Source: Eggerthella sp. CAG:368 (GTDB taxonomy: Bacteria > Actinomycetota > Coriobacteriia > Coriobacteriales > Eggerthellaceae). Taken from it: DNA of 26,273 bases. The DNA lies in assembly GCA_000434775.1 (NCBI GenBank), contig FR895487.1, positions 31,265 to 57,537 of the forward strand, given 5' to 3'. The translations under genes and the position numbers were made by a program. The notes beneath the pieces are model-generated. The model ran no database searches. It saw nothing but the letters and a program-made list of their open reading frames with translations, and was not told where the DNA came from. This document shows positions 1-8,593 of the stretch, one piece after another; position 1 is the stretch's first letter; each line of letters starts with the position of its first letter.

Positions 1-26
1 GCCGCAATCGTTAAGAGGAGGATAGT

Positions 27-548
27 ATGAAAGTTATCCTGCTTACAGAACTTAAAGGTAAGGGCGGAGAAGGCGACGTTGTAGACGTAGCTGATGGTTT
101 CGCAAATAACTATCTCTTCCCGCAGAAGATTGCTGTACCTGCTACTAAAGGCAACTTAAAGCAGCTCGAGCAGCGCAAGCATAATATTGCTACCCGTGAA
201 GAGACTCGCTTAGCTGACGCACAGAAGCTCAAAGATCAGCTCGAAGCTCTCACTGTTCAGGTTGAGGCTCGTGTTGGTGAAGAGGGCGTTCTTTTTGGTT
301 CCGTTACGGCTCACATGATCGCAGATGCTTTGAAAGAAGCTCATGGTATTGAAATTGATCGTCGTCGTATCGATCTTAAGAACCCAATCAAGGTTGCTGG
401 TGAGCACGAGGTAGTAGTTTCTATCTATCGTGATATTAAGACCACCTTGGCAATCGTTGTTGGAAGCGCTGAATCTTTCGCAGCAGCTGAAGAAGCTCCT
501 GAGGTAGAAGAAGCAGAAGAAGCTCCAGCTGAAGAGTCTGCTGAATAA
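27..548 (+). CDS. rplI: 50S ribosomal protein L9
   Basis: L9 is a structural protein of the large ribosomal subunit that binds 23S rRNA. The N-terminal domain is clear: MKVILLTELKGKGGEGDVV, then the GFANNYLFP motif near residues 24-32. A long connecting helix rich in Lys, Glu and Arg (about 40-75) leads to the C-terminal domain, which contains the KEAHGIEIDRRRIDL stretch near 104-118. The ATG has a strong ribosome binding site, AAGAGGAGG at 13-21. The protein is 173 residues, longer than the usual 147-150, because of an acidic Glu/Ala-rich tail after about residue 148. Bases 3-14 could read as the last codons and TAA stop of an upstream gene; rpsR is what normally precedes rplI, but this cannot be confirmed. 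A terminator follows and dnaB is next, a common bacterial order. Confidence 0.98.
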   Translation: MKVILLTELKGKGGEGDVVDVADGFANNYLFPQKIAVPATKGNLKQLEQRKHNIATREETRLADAQKLKDQLEALTVQVEARVGEEGVLFGSVTAHMIADALKEAHGIEIDRRRIDLKNPIKVAGEHEVVVSIYRDIKTTLAIVVGSAESFAAAEEAPEVEEAEEAPAEESAE

Positions 549-595
549 AACGCACTTTCTTGTAAATATATTCGCTTAATAAATGAATATATTTG

Positions 596-628
596 AAGAC
601 CGTTTGGTTTATCCAAGCGGTCTTTTTT
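596..628 (+). terminator. Rho-independent terminator after rplI
   Basis: An 11-bp stem pairs 597-607 with 613-623 (one G-T wobble) around a 5-base loop and runs directly into a T tract at 623-628. It closes the ribosomal protein operon and separates it from dnaB. Confidence 0.9.
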
Positions 629-736
629 ATATCTTCAAGAAGTGACTCTCTGGAGACGATACTCTTTTATTCAATGAGCGCTTTCTGTTGTTGTATCATT
701 TCTTAATCCACTGAGTAAAAAAGAAGGGAATAAGCA

Positions 737-2104
737 GTGGCGGATTCGGGTAAAAACACTTCAGAAATAAACAAGGCTTTTCCTCAAAATATCGAGGCAG
801 AAAAAACCGTTTTAGCTGCTTGCTTGCTTTCGTCGGGTGTGTTTGAAGAAGTTTCTCTCACGGTAAAACCGGAAAGCTTCTTCCGGCCGGCGCATCGCAT
901 TATTTTTGAAGTGATGCGCGAGATGAATGCAAAATCCATTCCTATCGATGTTATTTCGGTAGCAGATAACCTTACTGCTCGTGGACAGCTTGAAGCGGTG
1001 GGGGGTCAGAGCTATCTACTTGAACTTACCGATAATACATTTGCTTTTACGAGCTGGCAGCATCATGCAGAAATTGTTAAACGTGATGCCATGCGTCGCG
1101 AACTGCTTTTGGCGGCGGCAAAAATATCGTCGCTTGCATATGACTCACCAGCCGATCCTGCCGAGCTTGTTTCTCAGGCAGAAGCTTCCTTATTTGAGGT
1201 AACAGAGCAAACGGTTTCAACTACTTTCAAAGATATTCAAACGCTCATCATTGAAGCGAATGATGAAATTGCCGAACTTGCCAACAGAAGCGATTCCATC
1301 ATGGGTGTACCTACAGGATTTAAGGATATTGATGCGCTGTTTAATGGCTTGCGCGGCGGTGACCTTATCATCTTAGCGGCACGACCAGCTGTTGGTAAAA
1401 CATCATTTGCAATGAATCTTGCGGTCAACGCGGCAAAAGCAGGCTCAACGGTTTCGTTGTTTAGTTTGGAAATGTCATCGATTCAAATTGTTCAGCGATT
1501 GTTGTGTGCAGAAGCTGGTATTAATTTATCGGTGCTCCGCAGTGGTCGCATTGATGACAATGCATGGGGGCCTATTCTTGATGCTTCAGGCAAGTTATCA
1601 AATCTCAGTCTTTTTATTGATGATTCACCATCACTTTCAATCGTCGAACTCAGAACGAAAGCTCGTCGTATGATGCGCGATGTTGACCAGGGCTTGATTA
1701 TTGTTGACTACTTGCAACTTATGCAACCAGTTATTCCTCACCCCAACAACCGTAATGTTGAGGTTGCGGAAATCTCTCGTGGGTTGAAGGTTCTTGCAAA
1801 AGAACTCAATGTGCCCATTCTTGCCCTATCTCAGCTTTCACGTTCAGTTGAAACACGCGGTGACAAACGCCCTATGCTTTCTGACCTGCGTGAATCAGGT
1901 TCAATCGAACAGGACGCTGACATTGTTATGTTTCTTGATCGAAGCACTTCTGCTGCGGAAGCAGAATCGGATAAACGTCCCGATGAAGGAACGGCAGAGC
2001 TCATTGTTGCAAAGCACCGCAACGGTGCAACGCGTGATATAAAACTTGCATTCGTGCCAGAATATACCAAGTTCATGGATTTCTTCGACGATTCAAATTA
2101 TTAA
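737..2104 (+). CDS. dnaB: Replicative DNA helicase DnaB
   Basis: This is the hexameric ATP-driven helicase that unwinds DNA at the replication fork and interacts with primase. The N-terminal DnaB domain starts at about residue 14 (PQNIEAEKTVLAACLL). The RecA-like ATPase domain begins near residue 180 with MGVPTGFKDIDALFNGLRGG. Walker A is ARPAVGKTS at 215-223, Walker B is LIIVDYLQL at 320-328, and the SQLSRSVETR and DLRESGSIEQDADIV motifs follow. The 455 residues match the normal family length and there is no sign of an intein. The start is a GTG with AAGAAGGGA at 721-729 in the right place. It stands after the rplI terminator, so it needs its own promoter; TATCAT at 694-699 is a possible -10 but no good -35 accompanies it. 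Confidence 0.97.
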   Translation: MADSGKNTSEINKAFPQNIEAEKTVLAACLLSSGVFEEVSLTVKPESFFRPAHRIIFEVMREMNAKSIPIDVISVADNLTARGQLEAVGGQSYLLELTDNTFAFTSWQHHAEIVKRDAMRRELLLAAAKISSLAYDSPADPAELVSQAEASLFEVTEQTVSTTFKDIQTLIIEANDEIAELANRSDSIMGVPTGFKDIDALFNGLRGGDLIILAARPAVGKTSFAMNLAVNAAKAGSTVSLFSLEMSSIQIVQRLLCAEAGINLSVLRSGRIDDNAWGPILDASGKLSNLSLFIDDSPSLSIVELRTKARRMMRDVDQGLIIVDYLQLMQPVIPHPNNRNVEVAEISRGLKVLAKELNVPILALSQLSRSVETRGDKRPMLSDLRESGSIEQDADIVMFLDRSTSAAEAESDKRPDEGTAELIVAKHRNGATRDIKLAFVPEYTKFMDFFDDSNY

Positions 2105-2110
2105 CAATAA

Positions 2111-2143
2111 ATCGTGAGGCTTGTTTTGTGGTAGTCTCACGAT
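2111..2143 (+). promoter_or_regulatory. Hairpin directly before the phosphoesterase start codon
   Basis: ATCGTGAG at 2111-2118 pairs perfectly with CTCACGAT at 2136-2143, and three further pairs (one G-T wobble) extend the stem to 11 bp. The last base of the 3' arm is the base before the ATG at 2144. There is no T tract, so it is not a standard terminator. The gap has no properly spaced ribosome binding site; GTGAGG lies in the 5' arm, about 25 bases upstream of the ATG. Whether the hairpin controls translation is inference. Confidence 0.45.
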
Positions 2144-3406
2144 ATGAGTAAATCGGTAACTTTCATACACGCGTCCGATCTTCATCTAGGAGCACCATTT
2201 AAGGGTTTGCGAGCCCTTTCTTCAGCATGGGCAGATAAACTCGTAAAGGCAATCCCTGAAGCTTACCAGCGCATTATCGATGAATCACTCGCTCAGCAGG
2301 TTGATTTCGTTATCTTTTCAGGCGATATTTTTGATAACGCTCGTCCTTCGTATGCTGACTTCTCGTTATTCATTGAAGGGTTAAAACGTTTGGATGAAGC
2401 GCATATCCCTGTTTATTTTTGCATGGGAAATCATGATCCGTATACTTCGTGGAAACACGATTTTTCGGCTTTACCAGCCAATACGTATGTATTTAGTCCA
2501 AGTAAGCCAGATTACACGGTGTTTGAGAAAGAGGGTGAACCTCTCGTTATCTTGGGCGGGAGAAGCTACTATACTCAAGCCTGGTCATTACAACAGGATA
2601 TCTCACAAGGTTTATCTCGGAGCGAGGCTTTTAGAGAAACAGGGGTGATAACTCCCTTCGTAGTGGGGGTTATTCATACAGGACTCAATATTGATCCAAC
2701 GAGAAGCCCTGTTGAACCAAAGAAGCTCCTAAAAAAGAAGATGGATTATTGGGCATGTGGCCACATTCATCAACCCATGCTTATGCCTAAAAATCATCCA
2801 CAAATTGTTTTTGCAGGGTGTCCGCAGGGTCGCGCTATTAAAGAGCAGGGAGAGCATGGTATTTTTAGAGTCACTCTTTCGGAAGGTTCTGAAGTACAAA
2901 CAGAATTTATCCCAACGGCTAGTGTAGTTTGGGAGCAATTGTATGTAGATGTGAGCGAATGCTCTACAATCGCTGAAATTCAAGAACGTATAACTAACGA
3001 ACAGTTTGCCCGTAACAGCGTGGATCATTGTCAGAATATGATATGCCGTGTAACACTTACAGGATCTACGCCATTGCATACTGAACTAACGCCTCAAGTT
3101 ATACACGACTTACGAGAGGTGTTAAATAACAGCTATCCGTTTTTCTTTATTGATTCCATCGTCAATCATACCCGCCTTGTTATAGATAGATCTCTCTTGC
3201 AAAAAGAAGGGCTATTCCCTGCGGTATTGTTTGATATTCTCGATGAACAGAAAAAAGAAGCGAGCGCTTCGATGTCTTATTTGGAAAAACAGTTTTATAG
3301 GCGCGATCTCGTTCTTCCTGGTGGGTTTGATCGAGGTTTAGACGAATTGTATGAAGAGTCAGAAACGTTGCTCTTAGACCTTCTAGGAAACAGTGATGTC
3401 TCGTGA
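2144..3406 (+). CDS. SbcD/YhaO-like metallophosphoesterase
   Basis: This is a calcineurin-like phosphoesterase of the SbcD/Mre11/YhaO group, predicted to be a two-metal DNA nuclease acting with the ATPase encoded next. Metal-binding motifs are all visible: SDLHLGAPF (D12, H14), SGDIFDNARPS (D61), MGNHD (N96, H97, D98), GVIHTGL and ACGHIHQP. The family's C-terminal capping region follows, giving 420 residues, a normal length for YhaO-type proteins. The start ATG at 2144 gives a protein that enters the first motif within ten residues. The 3' end overlaps the GTG start of the next gene by four bases, which indicates translational coupling. The partner relation rests on the well-known pairing of these two families; the exact substrate is not known from sequence. 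Confidence 0.9.
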   Translation: MSKSVTFIHASDLHLGAPFKGLRALSSAWADKLVKAIPEAYQRIIDESLAQQVDFVIFSGDIFDNARPSYADFSLFIEGLKRLDEAHIPVYFCMGNHDPYTSWKHDFSALPANTYVFSPSKPDYTVFEKEGEPLVILGGRSYYTQAWSLQQDISQGLSRSEAFRETGVITPFVVGVIHTGLNIDPTRSPVEPKKLLKKKMDYWACGHIHQPMLMPKNHPQIVFAGCPQGRAIKEQGEHGIFRVTLSEGSEVQTEFIPTASVVWEQLYVDVSECSTIAEIQERITNEQFARNSVDHCQNMICRVTLTGSTPLHTELTPQVIHDLREVLNNSYPFFFIDSIVNHTRLVIDRSLLQKEGLFPAVLFDILDEQKKEASASMSYLEKQFYRRDLVLPGGFDRGLDELYEESETLLLDLLGNSDVS

Positions 3407-5697
3407 GTAAAAAGAGCGTACGTAGGGATACATCAAAAAATGATGCTTTGCATGCATCTTTTCAAGAGGGAAAGAACGAGCGATTTGTTTCGAAACCGAG
3501 CTTCCCTCATGAACCCAAACCGAGTCCTCATTATCTTGAATATGTAAAAGTGACAAGTTTTGGTAAATTCGCCAATACCATTGTTGGTCCTTTCCAGCCA
3601 GGATTAAATGTTGTGTTTGGTTCAAACGAATCAGGTAAAACTACGCTCAATGAACTTATTAAGGGAGTTTTGTTCGGTTGGCCTTCCGCTCGAAAAGGAG
3701 TTAACTCATATCGCCCCGAAGGAAGCGAACGTGTGGGCAGTTTGTTCTTTAAGGATAAGGCAAGTCATGAGGTTTCTGAGCTGAAACGCATAAAGAATAC
3801 CGATGAGCTAGAAGATACTTTTCACGTGCGTGACGATATTGATAGCGAAACATTTTCAACAATGTTTGCCCTTACCAGCGATGAATTGATGCAACTCGAT
3901 AAACATAATGAAATTACTGCCCGTCTTTTGACGGCAGGGTCAGGAACGTCGGCTTCTCCCGCAAAGGCACTCGAGATAGTAAATCAACGCATAAAAGAAA
4001 AGATGTCGAGAGCTTCTGGCAATGATCACTCCATTGCCAACCTTTTATCTAGGCAAGCTCAACTGCGAGAAAAGACGCAGGAGGGACTGCAAGAAGCGGA
4101 TCGATTTCGTGCGCAGGAAAAAAGGCTCGAAGCACTTTCTTCTAGAAAAGATGCGCTTCTTGAAGCTCAAAACACTTTGAACACCGAAATAGAAACATTA
4201 AAGGCTCAGCTTTCTCATGTCCAGTCAATTGATCAGGCGATAGAGGATACAAAAGCAAAACTAGATGATGCTATAAAATCGAAGAACGTTCTTTTAGGTG
4301 ATTCACCCCAAAAAACAGATGAGGAAATTTGTTATTTAAGTGAGCTCACTTTGCCTGAAGAGTATCGTTTGCGTGATTATTTAGACGACAAAGAAGAACG
4401 TCGGGTTAAACACCAGCATCAGAGAGAAAATGCTGAGAGAGACGTTTTAAAATCGCAGACAGAATACGAACTTATCAACAAAAGCCGTGATGTTTCTGAA
4501 GAGCGTCGCCGCGCCAAAATGCAACGTAGAGTGAAGCTTGCAGTTTCAATTATTATTTCTGTACTTATGGCAATTAGCGGAATATGCTTGGCGTTTTACG
4601 GTGCGCAGAATCTACGCCTTTCTTACCTGATGGTGGGCATAGGTATGCTTATGGGTGCAATCATGATTGCCGCTGTTGGTATCATCATGAACTTACGTCC
4701 ATCTAAGCTCGAGGAACGACTCGATGAAAGACTCAATAAAGCTGAATGGATTATGAAGCAAGATGAGAAAAACCTTGCGAAAGTTAAGCAAGAGGAGCTT
4801 CATCACCAAGAATCACTCAAAGCTTATCTTGACAACCATCATATGAAAGGCGCTCAAGGTTCAATTCGCCGAGCTCGCTATATGCTTGATATGGCGCGCG
4901 AATATCGCTCTCAGAAGGAGCTTAAGGAACAAAATAAGCAAGCATTGAATTTGCAGGAATCCTCTCTTCGTGCAGCACTTAAGAGCCTTGAAGATGAACG
5001 CGCGTCAGCGTTTTATGAGGTAGGTTTGCTTGATCACGCACGTCTTGAGGATATAGAACTACGTATTCAACAAAAAGAAGACGAGCGTAACGCAACTATT
5101 AAGCTTAGTAACGAAACGCATCGTCAATACGGAGAGATTTATCAGGAGCTCCAACAGGCTCAACATCGACAAGATTTCGATCAATATAAACTCGATCTTG
5201 AGATCGTTGATTCTTGTTTGCTTGAGGAATACCGCGATCTTGCTCGGTTGCTGCTTGCGAAGCGCTCTTTGGAAACCGCCATTAGCGAGTGGGAAAGAAA
5301 AAGCCAACCAGAAGTGTATCTTCGTGCATCGTATTTACTGAATCGGATGACACAGGGTGCTTGGCAGCAGGTTCGTATGAATTCTGAGGGAGATATAGAA
5401 GTGATCGATGCCCTTAGAACGGCACGTTCTCCTTATCTTCTTTCTCTTGGAACGCGTCAACAGCTCTATTTAAGTTTACGTATTGCTTTACTGATGATGT
5501 CTGACAATGTGGGAAGGTCATTGCCAGTTCTGTGTGACGATATTCTAGTGAATTTCGACGAGAAGCGACGGATCGGCGCCGCCCAAGCTCTCTTGGATTT
5601 GGCGCAGTATCGCCAAGTTGTGGTATTTACTTGCCATCCAGAAATAGTAAGTCTCATGCAAGGCGTTGATTCGTCTCTTAATTTCTTGGAACTGTAG
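3403..5697 (+). CDS. YhaN/SbcC-like ATPase with membrane helices in the coiled coil
   Basis: This is an SMC/Rad50-type ATPase, the expected partner of the preceding phosphoesterase. After a basic, polar extension of about 43 residues comes the N-terminal ATPase lobe with Walker A GSNESGKTT at 73-81. Long charged coiled-coil segments cover roughly 190-375 and 430-650. Between them lie two hydrophobic helices at about 379-399 and 405-427, where SbcC/Rad50 has its zinc hook; no CxxC hook is visible. The C-terminal lobe has the ABC-type signature region LSLGTRQQLYLSLRIALL from 684 and Walker B VLCDDILVNFD at 709-719. At 764 residues it is shorter than SbcC. GTG at 3403 overlaps the previous stop (GTGA). 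The membrane hairpin suggests a membrane-tethered DNA-processing complex, which is inference. Confidence 0.88.
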   Translation: MSKKSVRRDTSKNDALHASFQEGKNERFVSKPSFPHEPKPSPHYLEYVKVTSFGKFANTIVGPFQPGLNVVFGSNESGKTTLNELIKGVLFGWPSARKGVNSYRPEGSERVGSLFFKDKASHEVSELKRIKNTDELEDTFHVRDDIDSETFSTMFALTSDELMQLDKHNEITARLLTAGSGTSASPAKALEIVNQRIKEKMSRASGNDHSIANLLSRQAQLREKTQEGLQEADRFRAQEKRLEALSSRKDALLEAQNTLNTEIETLKAQLSHVQSIDQAIEDTKAKLDDAIKSKNVLLGDSPQKTDEEICYLSELTLPEEYRLRDYLDDKEERRVKHQHQRENAERDVLKSQTEYELINKSRDVSEERRRAKMQRRVKLAVSIIISVLMAISGICLAFYGAQNLRLSYLMVGIGMLMGAIMIAAVGIIMNLRPSKLEERLDERLNKAEWIMKQDEKNLAKVKQEELHHQESLKAYLDNHHMKGAQGSIRRARYMLDMAREYRSQKELKEQNKQALNLQESSLRAALKSLEDERASAFYEVGLLDHARLEDIELRIQQKEDERNATIKLSNETHRQYGEIYQELQQAQHRQDFDQYKLDLEIVDSCLLEEYRDLARLLLAKRSLETAISEWERKSQPEVYLRASYLLNRMTQGAWQQVRMNSEGDIEVIDALRTARSPYLLSLGTRQQLYLSLRIALLMMSDNVGRSLPVLCDDILVNFDEKRRIGAAQALLDLAQYRQVVVFTCHPEIVSLMQGVDSSLNFLEL

Positions 5698-5816
5698 TAT
5701 CATTCACTAAGTAAGACCAATATAGGGATATTCTCTCTAATGCTTTAAGACCTGCAGTAACCCATCATAGGTGGATGCGAAGTAACTGTGGGCAGCACCA
5801 ACCGAAAGGACTGATC

Positions 5817-7112
5817 ATGCCGAGCACTGTTCTTCTAGGCGCTCAATGGGGCGATGAAGGCAAAGGCAAAATCACGGACCTTATTTCCAGTGATTATGAC
5901 TACGTTGTACGCTATCAAGGAGGGAATAACGCCGGCCATACGGTTATTCATGGCGATACCAAACTAGCGTTACATCTTATTCCATCCGGAGTTATGTATG
6001 ACCACATCACACCTGTAATTGGTAATGGTTGTGTTGTTGATCCTAAAGTTCTCACCGAAGAAATGCAGATGCTTGAAGGTGAGGGCTTTTCTTGTGAGAA
6101 CCTCCGTATTTCTTGTGATGCTCATGTAATTATGCCGTATCACATTGACTTGGATGGTGCTTCTGAACGCCATTTAGGAAAACATGAAATTGGCACTACT
6201 AAACGAGGCATTGGTCCTGCATATGAAGACAAAGCGGGTCGTACCGGTATCCGTATTCAAGATTTGCTCGATGAAAAGATTTTCCGGGAAAAGCTCGAGG
6301 CAGCGCTTGCTATTAAGAACCAGGTACTTACCAAAATCTATGGTTTAGAGCCTTATACCGTTGATCAAATTTGTGAAATGTATCTTCCTTATGCAGAAGT
6401 AATTCGTCCTCATATGGCAGAAACGGCACAGCTTCTTAATCAGGAATTGCGTGCTGGGAAGAATATTCTCTTTGAAGGCGCACAGGGAACGTTGCTCGAT
6501 ATTGATCACGGTACGTACCCCTTCGTTACCTCTTCTTCGTGTTGTGCTGGTGGCGCGCCAACTGGGTCAGGCGTTGGTCCAAAGGCAATCAATAAGGTTC
6601 TAGGTATTGCCAAAGCTTACATCACGCGCGTCGGATCAGGTCCTTTCCCTACCGAGCTTAAAGACGAAGTAGGCGAGCGTCTTTGCAAGGTTGGTGGCGA
6701 GCATGGTGTAACCACAGGGCGTAAACGTCGTTGTGGTTGGTTTGACGCCGTGGTTTCTCGTTATGCTGCCGATGTTAATTCCTTGACTGATATGGCTTTG
6801 ACCAAACTGGATGTTTTGTCTTGCGTTGATTGCATTAAGGTTTGCGTTGCTTATGAAGCGGATGGAAAGCGCTATGACTACTTCCCTGTGCAACATTCCG
6901 TTTTGTATCCAAAGCATGTGACCCCCATTTATGAAGAGCTTCCTGGTTGGGAAGGTCAGGATATTTCTGATTGCAAGACATTTGAAGATCTTCCCGCTAA
7001 TGCTCAACGCTATGTTAAGTATCTTGAAGAGGTAACTGGCGTACCTGCTTCCATTATTGCTGTTGGTCCTGAGCGTAATCAGACTATCTTCCACGGTTGG
7101 GAAAGCCGTTAA
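5817..7112 (+). CDS. purA: Adenylosuccinate synthetase
   Basis: PurA joins IMP and aspartate using GTP to give adenylosuccinate, the first step from IMP to AMP; it is cytoplasmic and normally dimeric. The diagnostic GTP/IMP motifs are present: GAQWGDEGKGK near the N-terminus with the catalytic Asp, GGNNAGHT, EGAQGTLLDIDHGTYPFVT, and TTGRKRRCGWFDAV. The reading frame is open from 5775, but the ATG at 5817 is chosen because it follows GAAAGGA at 5804-5810 and gives the conserved beginning MPSTVLLGAQWGD. That makes 431 residues, the normal length. A 119-base gap separates it from the upstream ATPase gene, so it may have its own promoter, though I could not identify one. purD follows after 46 bases and is probably cotranscribed. 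Confidence 0.98.
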   Translation: MPSTVLLGAQWGDEGKGKITDLISSDYDYVVRYQGGNNAGHTVIHGDTKLALHLIPSGVMYDHITPVIGNGCVVDPKVLTEEMQMLEGEGFSCENLRISCDAHVIMPYHIDLDGASERHLGKHEIGTTKRGIGPAYEDKAGRTGIRIQDLLDEKIFREKLEAALAIKNQVLTKIYGLEPYTVDQICEMYLPYAEVIRPHMAETAQLLNQELRAGKNILFEGAQGTLLDIDHGTYPFVTSSSCCAGGAPTGSGVGPKAINKVLGIAKAYITRVGSGPFPTELKDEVGERLCKVGGEHGVTTGRKRRCGWFDAVVSRYAADVNSLTDMALTKLDVLSCVDCIKVCVAYEADGKRYDYFPVQHSVLYPKHVTPIYEELPGWEGQDISDCKTFEDLPANAQRYVKYLEEVTGVPASIIAVGPERNQTIFHGWESR

Positions 7113-7158
7113 ATAATAAAACCGCTAGCTGTTTACTCACTTAAGAAAGGTGATACGT

Positions 7159-8451
7159 GTGAATATCCTTGTTCTGGGTAGTGGTGGTCGAGAACATGCA
7201 ATTGCTTGGGCGCTTGCCAAGTCTCCTCTTTGTGAGGGCTTGTTTGTAGCTCCTGGTAACGGTGGTACTGCCGAAATTGCAACTAACATCAAAACCCTCA
7301 ACATCGAAGACGGTGAAGCTGTTGCTACGTTTGCTCAGCAAAACAATGTTGGTTTGGTAGTTATTGGGCCTGAGGCTCCTTTGGTAAAAGGAGTTGCCGA
7401 TGTTTTGCGTGCGGTAAACATTCCGGTTTTTGGACCAGATTCCGAGGGTGCTCAGCTTGAAGGCTCGAAGACGTATTGTAAAGAATTTTTGATTAACAAC
7501 AATCTTCCTACGGCTCGCTACCAGAGCTTTACTGACAAAGAAGCCGCGCTTGCCTATTGCAATGAGCTGGGAGCGCCTTTGGTAGTGAAGGCAGATGGTC
7601 TTGCTGCAGGCAAGGGCGTTGTGGTTGCCGACACCCTAGAGGCAGCTCTCGACGCGGTCGAAGCTTGTTTTGCGGGTGATTTTGGACTAGCTGGGTCTAC
7701 TGTTGTGGTTGAAGAAAAGCTTACTGGTCCTGAGTGTTCTTTGTTGGCGTTTGTTTCTGGTGGTAAGGCGTTTTGTATGGCGCCTGCTCAAGACCACAAA
7801 CGTGCTTATGATGGCGATCTTGGTCCTAACACAGGAGGTATGGGTGTTTATTCTCCGGTACCCATCGTAACCGAAGAAGAGATGGCCGAAATGTATCGCA
7901 TTATGGAGGTTTCTGCTGCTGCAACTGCGAAAGCTCCTTTCGAAAATGATTATCGAGGCTGTTTGTATGGCGGCTTCATGCTCACGCCTGAGGGTCCTAA
8001 GGTGCTGGAATTCAATGCGCGCTTTGGTGACCCTGAAACGCAAGTAGTTTTGCCACGCTTAGAAAGCGATTTAGTTGAAATTATGCTTGCGGTGGCCGAA
8101 GGTCGCCCTGAAGATGTTAATCTGACCTGGTCGGATCAGTGGGCGGTAAGTGTCGTGCTTGCAAGCGAAGGGTATCCTGGATCCTATGAAAAGGGCAAGG
8201 TAATTCTGGGCGTTAAAGACGCTGAAAGTATGAATAAAGTCATTGTATTTCATGCAGGTACTGCCCTTAATTCCGATGGTGAGCTCATTACGAATGGCGG
8301 TCGTGTATTGAACGTAGTTGGCTTGGGTTCCACTTTTGAAAAGGCACGTGCTCGTGCTTATGAAGCATGCGAAGCTATCAACTTTGAAGGTAAACAACTT
8401 CGCAGCGATATTGGTAAACGGGCGCTTCTTGGGCGCGATGCTTGGGAATGA
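7159..8451 (+). CDS. purD: Phosphoribosylamine-glycine ligase (GAR synthetase)
   Basis: PurD carries out the second step of de novo purine synthesis, ATP-dependent ligation of glycine to phosphoribosylamine. It is an ATP-grasp enzyme. Visible motifs are LGSGGREHAIAWAL at the N-terminus, GPEAPLVKGVAD, the ATP-grasp stretch VVKADGLAAGKGVVVAD, DHKRAYDGDLGPNTGGMG, and the metal-binding LEFNARFGDPETQ. The frame stays open to a GTG at 7150, but the GTG at 7159 is preferred: it follows AAGAAAGG (7143-7150) with eight bases between and begins with the conserved NILVLGSGG. The product is 430 residues, the usual length. It lies 46 bases after purA and ends at a strong terminator, so the two form a likely purine operon. 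Confidence 0.97.
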   Translation: MNILVLGSGGREHAIAWALAKSPLCEGLFVAPGNGGTAEIATNIKTLNIEDGEAVATFAQQNNVGLVVIGPEAPLVKGVADVLRAVNIPVFGPDSEGAQLEGSKTYCKEFLINNNLPTARYQSFTDKEAALAYCNELGAPLVVKADGLAAGKGVVVADTLEAALDAVEACFAGDFGLAGSTVVVEEKLTGPECSLLAFVSGGKAFCMAPAQDHKRAYDGDLGPNTGGMGVYSPVPIVTEEEMAEMYRIMEVSAAATAKAPFENDYRGCLYGGFMLTPEGPKVLEFNARFGDPETQVVLPRLESDLVEIMLAVAEGRPEDVNLTWSDQWAVSVVLASEGYPGSYEKGKVILGVKDAESMNKVIVFHAGTALNSDGELITNGGRVLNVVGLGSTFEKARARAYEACEAINFEGKQLRSDIGKRALLGRDAWE

Positions 8452-8497
8452 AACAAGACTAACGTCTTATACAAGCTTACATACTTTTGAATCGATG

Positions 8498-8521
8498 GAG
8501 CCGTTTTTAACGGCTCTTTTT
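8498..8521 (+). terminator. Rho-independent terminator after purD
   Basis: GAGCCGTT at 8498-8505 pairs perfectly with AACGGCTC at 8509-8516 around a TTT loop, followed by TTTTT at 8517-8521. It ends the purA-purD transcript. Confidence 0.92.
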
Positions 8522-8565
8522 ATGCCTATGTATTAAGGAAAACAATCTGAAGAGGCAATTTGTTG

Positions 8566-8593
8566 TTGATTTCTATCAATTCGGTGCTATTCT
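8566..8593 (+). promoter_or_regulatory. Candidate promoter for the acyl-CoA dehydrogenase/ETF operon
   Basis: TTGATT at 8566-8571 and TATTCT at 8588-8593 are separated by 16 bases, each matching the sigma-70 consensus at four of six positions. The position fits: it lies just after the purD terminator and about 135 bases before the first gene of the next operon. The -10 lies within a cluster of dyad symmetries, which suggests the promoter is regulated. Confidence 0.45.

Noticed and set aside
5775..5816. Longer purA start at 5775
   Set aside because: The extra 14 residues do not belong to the PurA family; ATG 5817 has the proper ribosome binding site and the conserved N-terminus.
5698..5816. 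Purine riboswitch before purA
   Set aside because: No conserved three-way junction core or loop motifs could be found in this 119-base gap.
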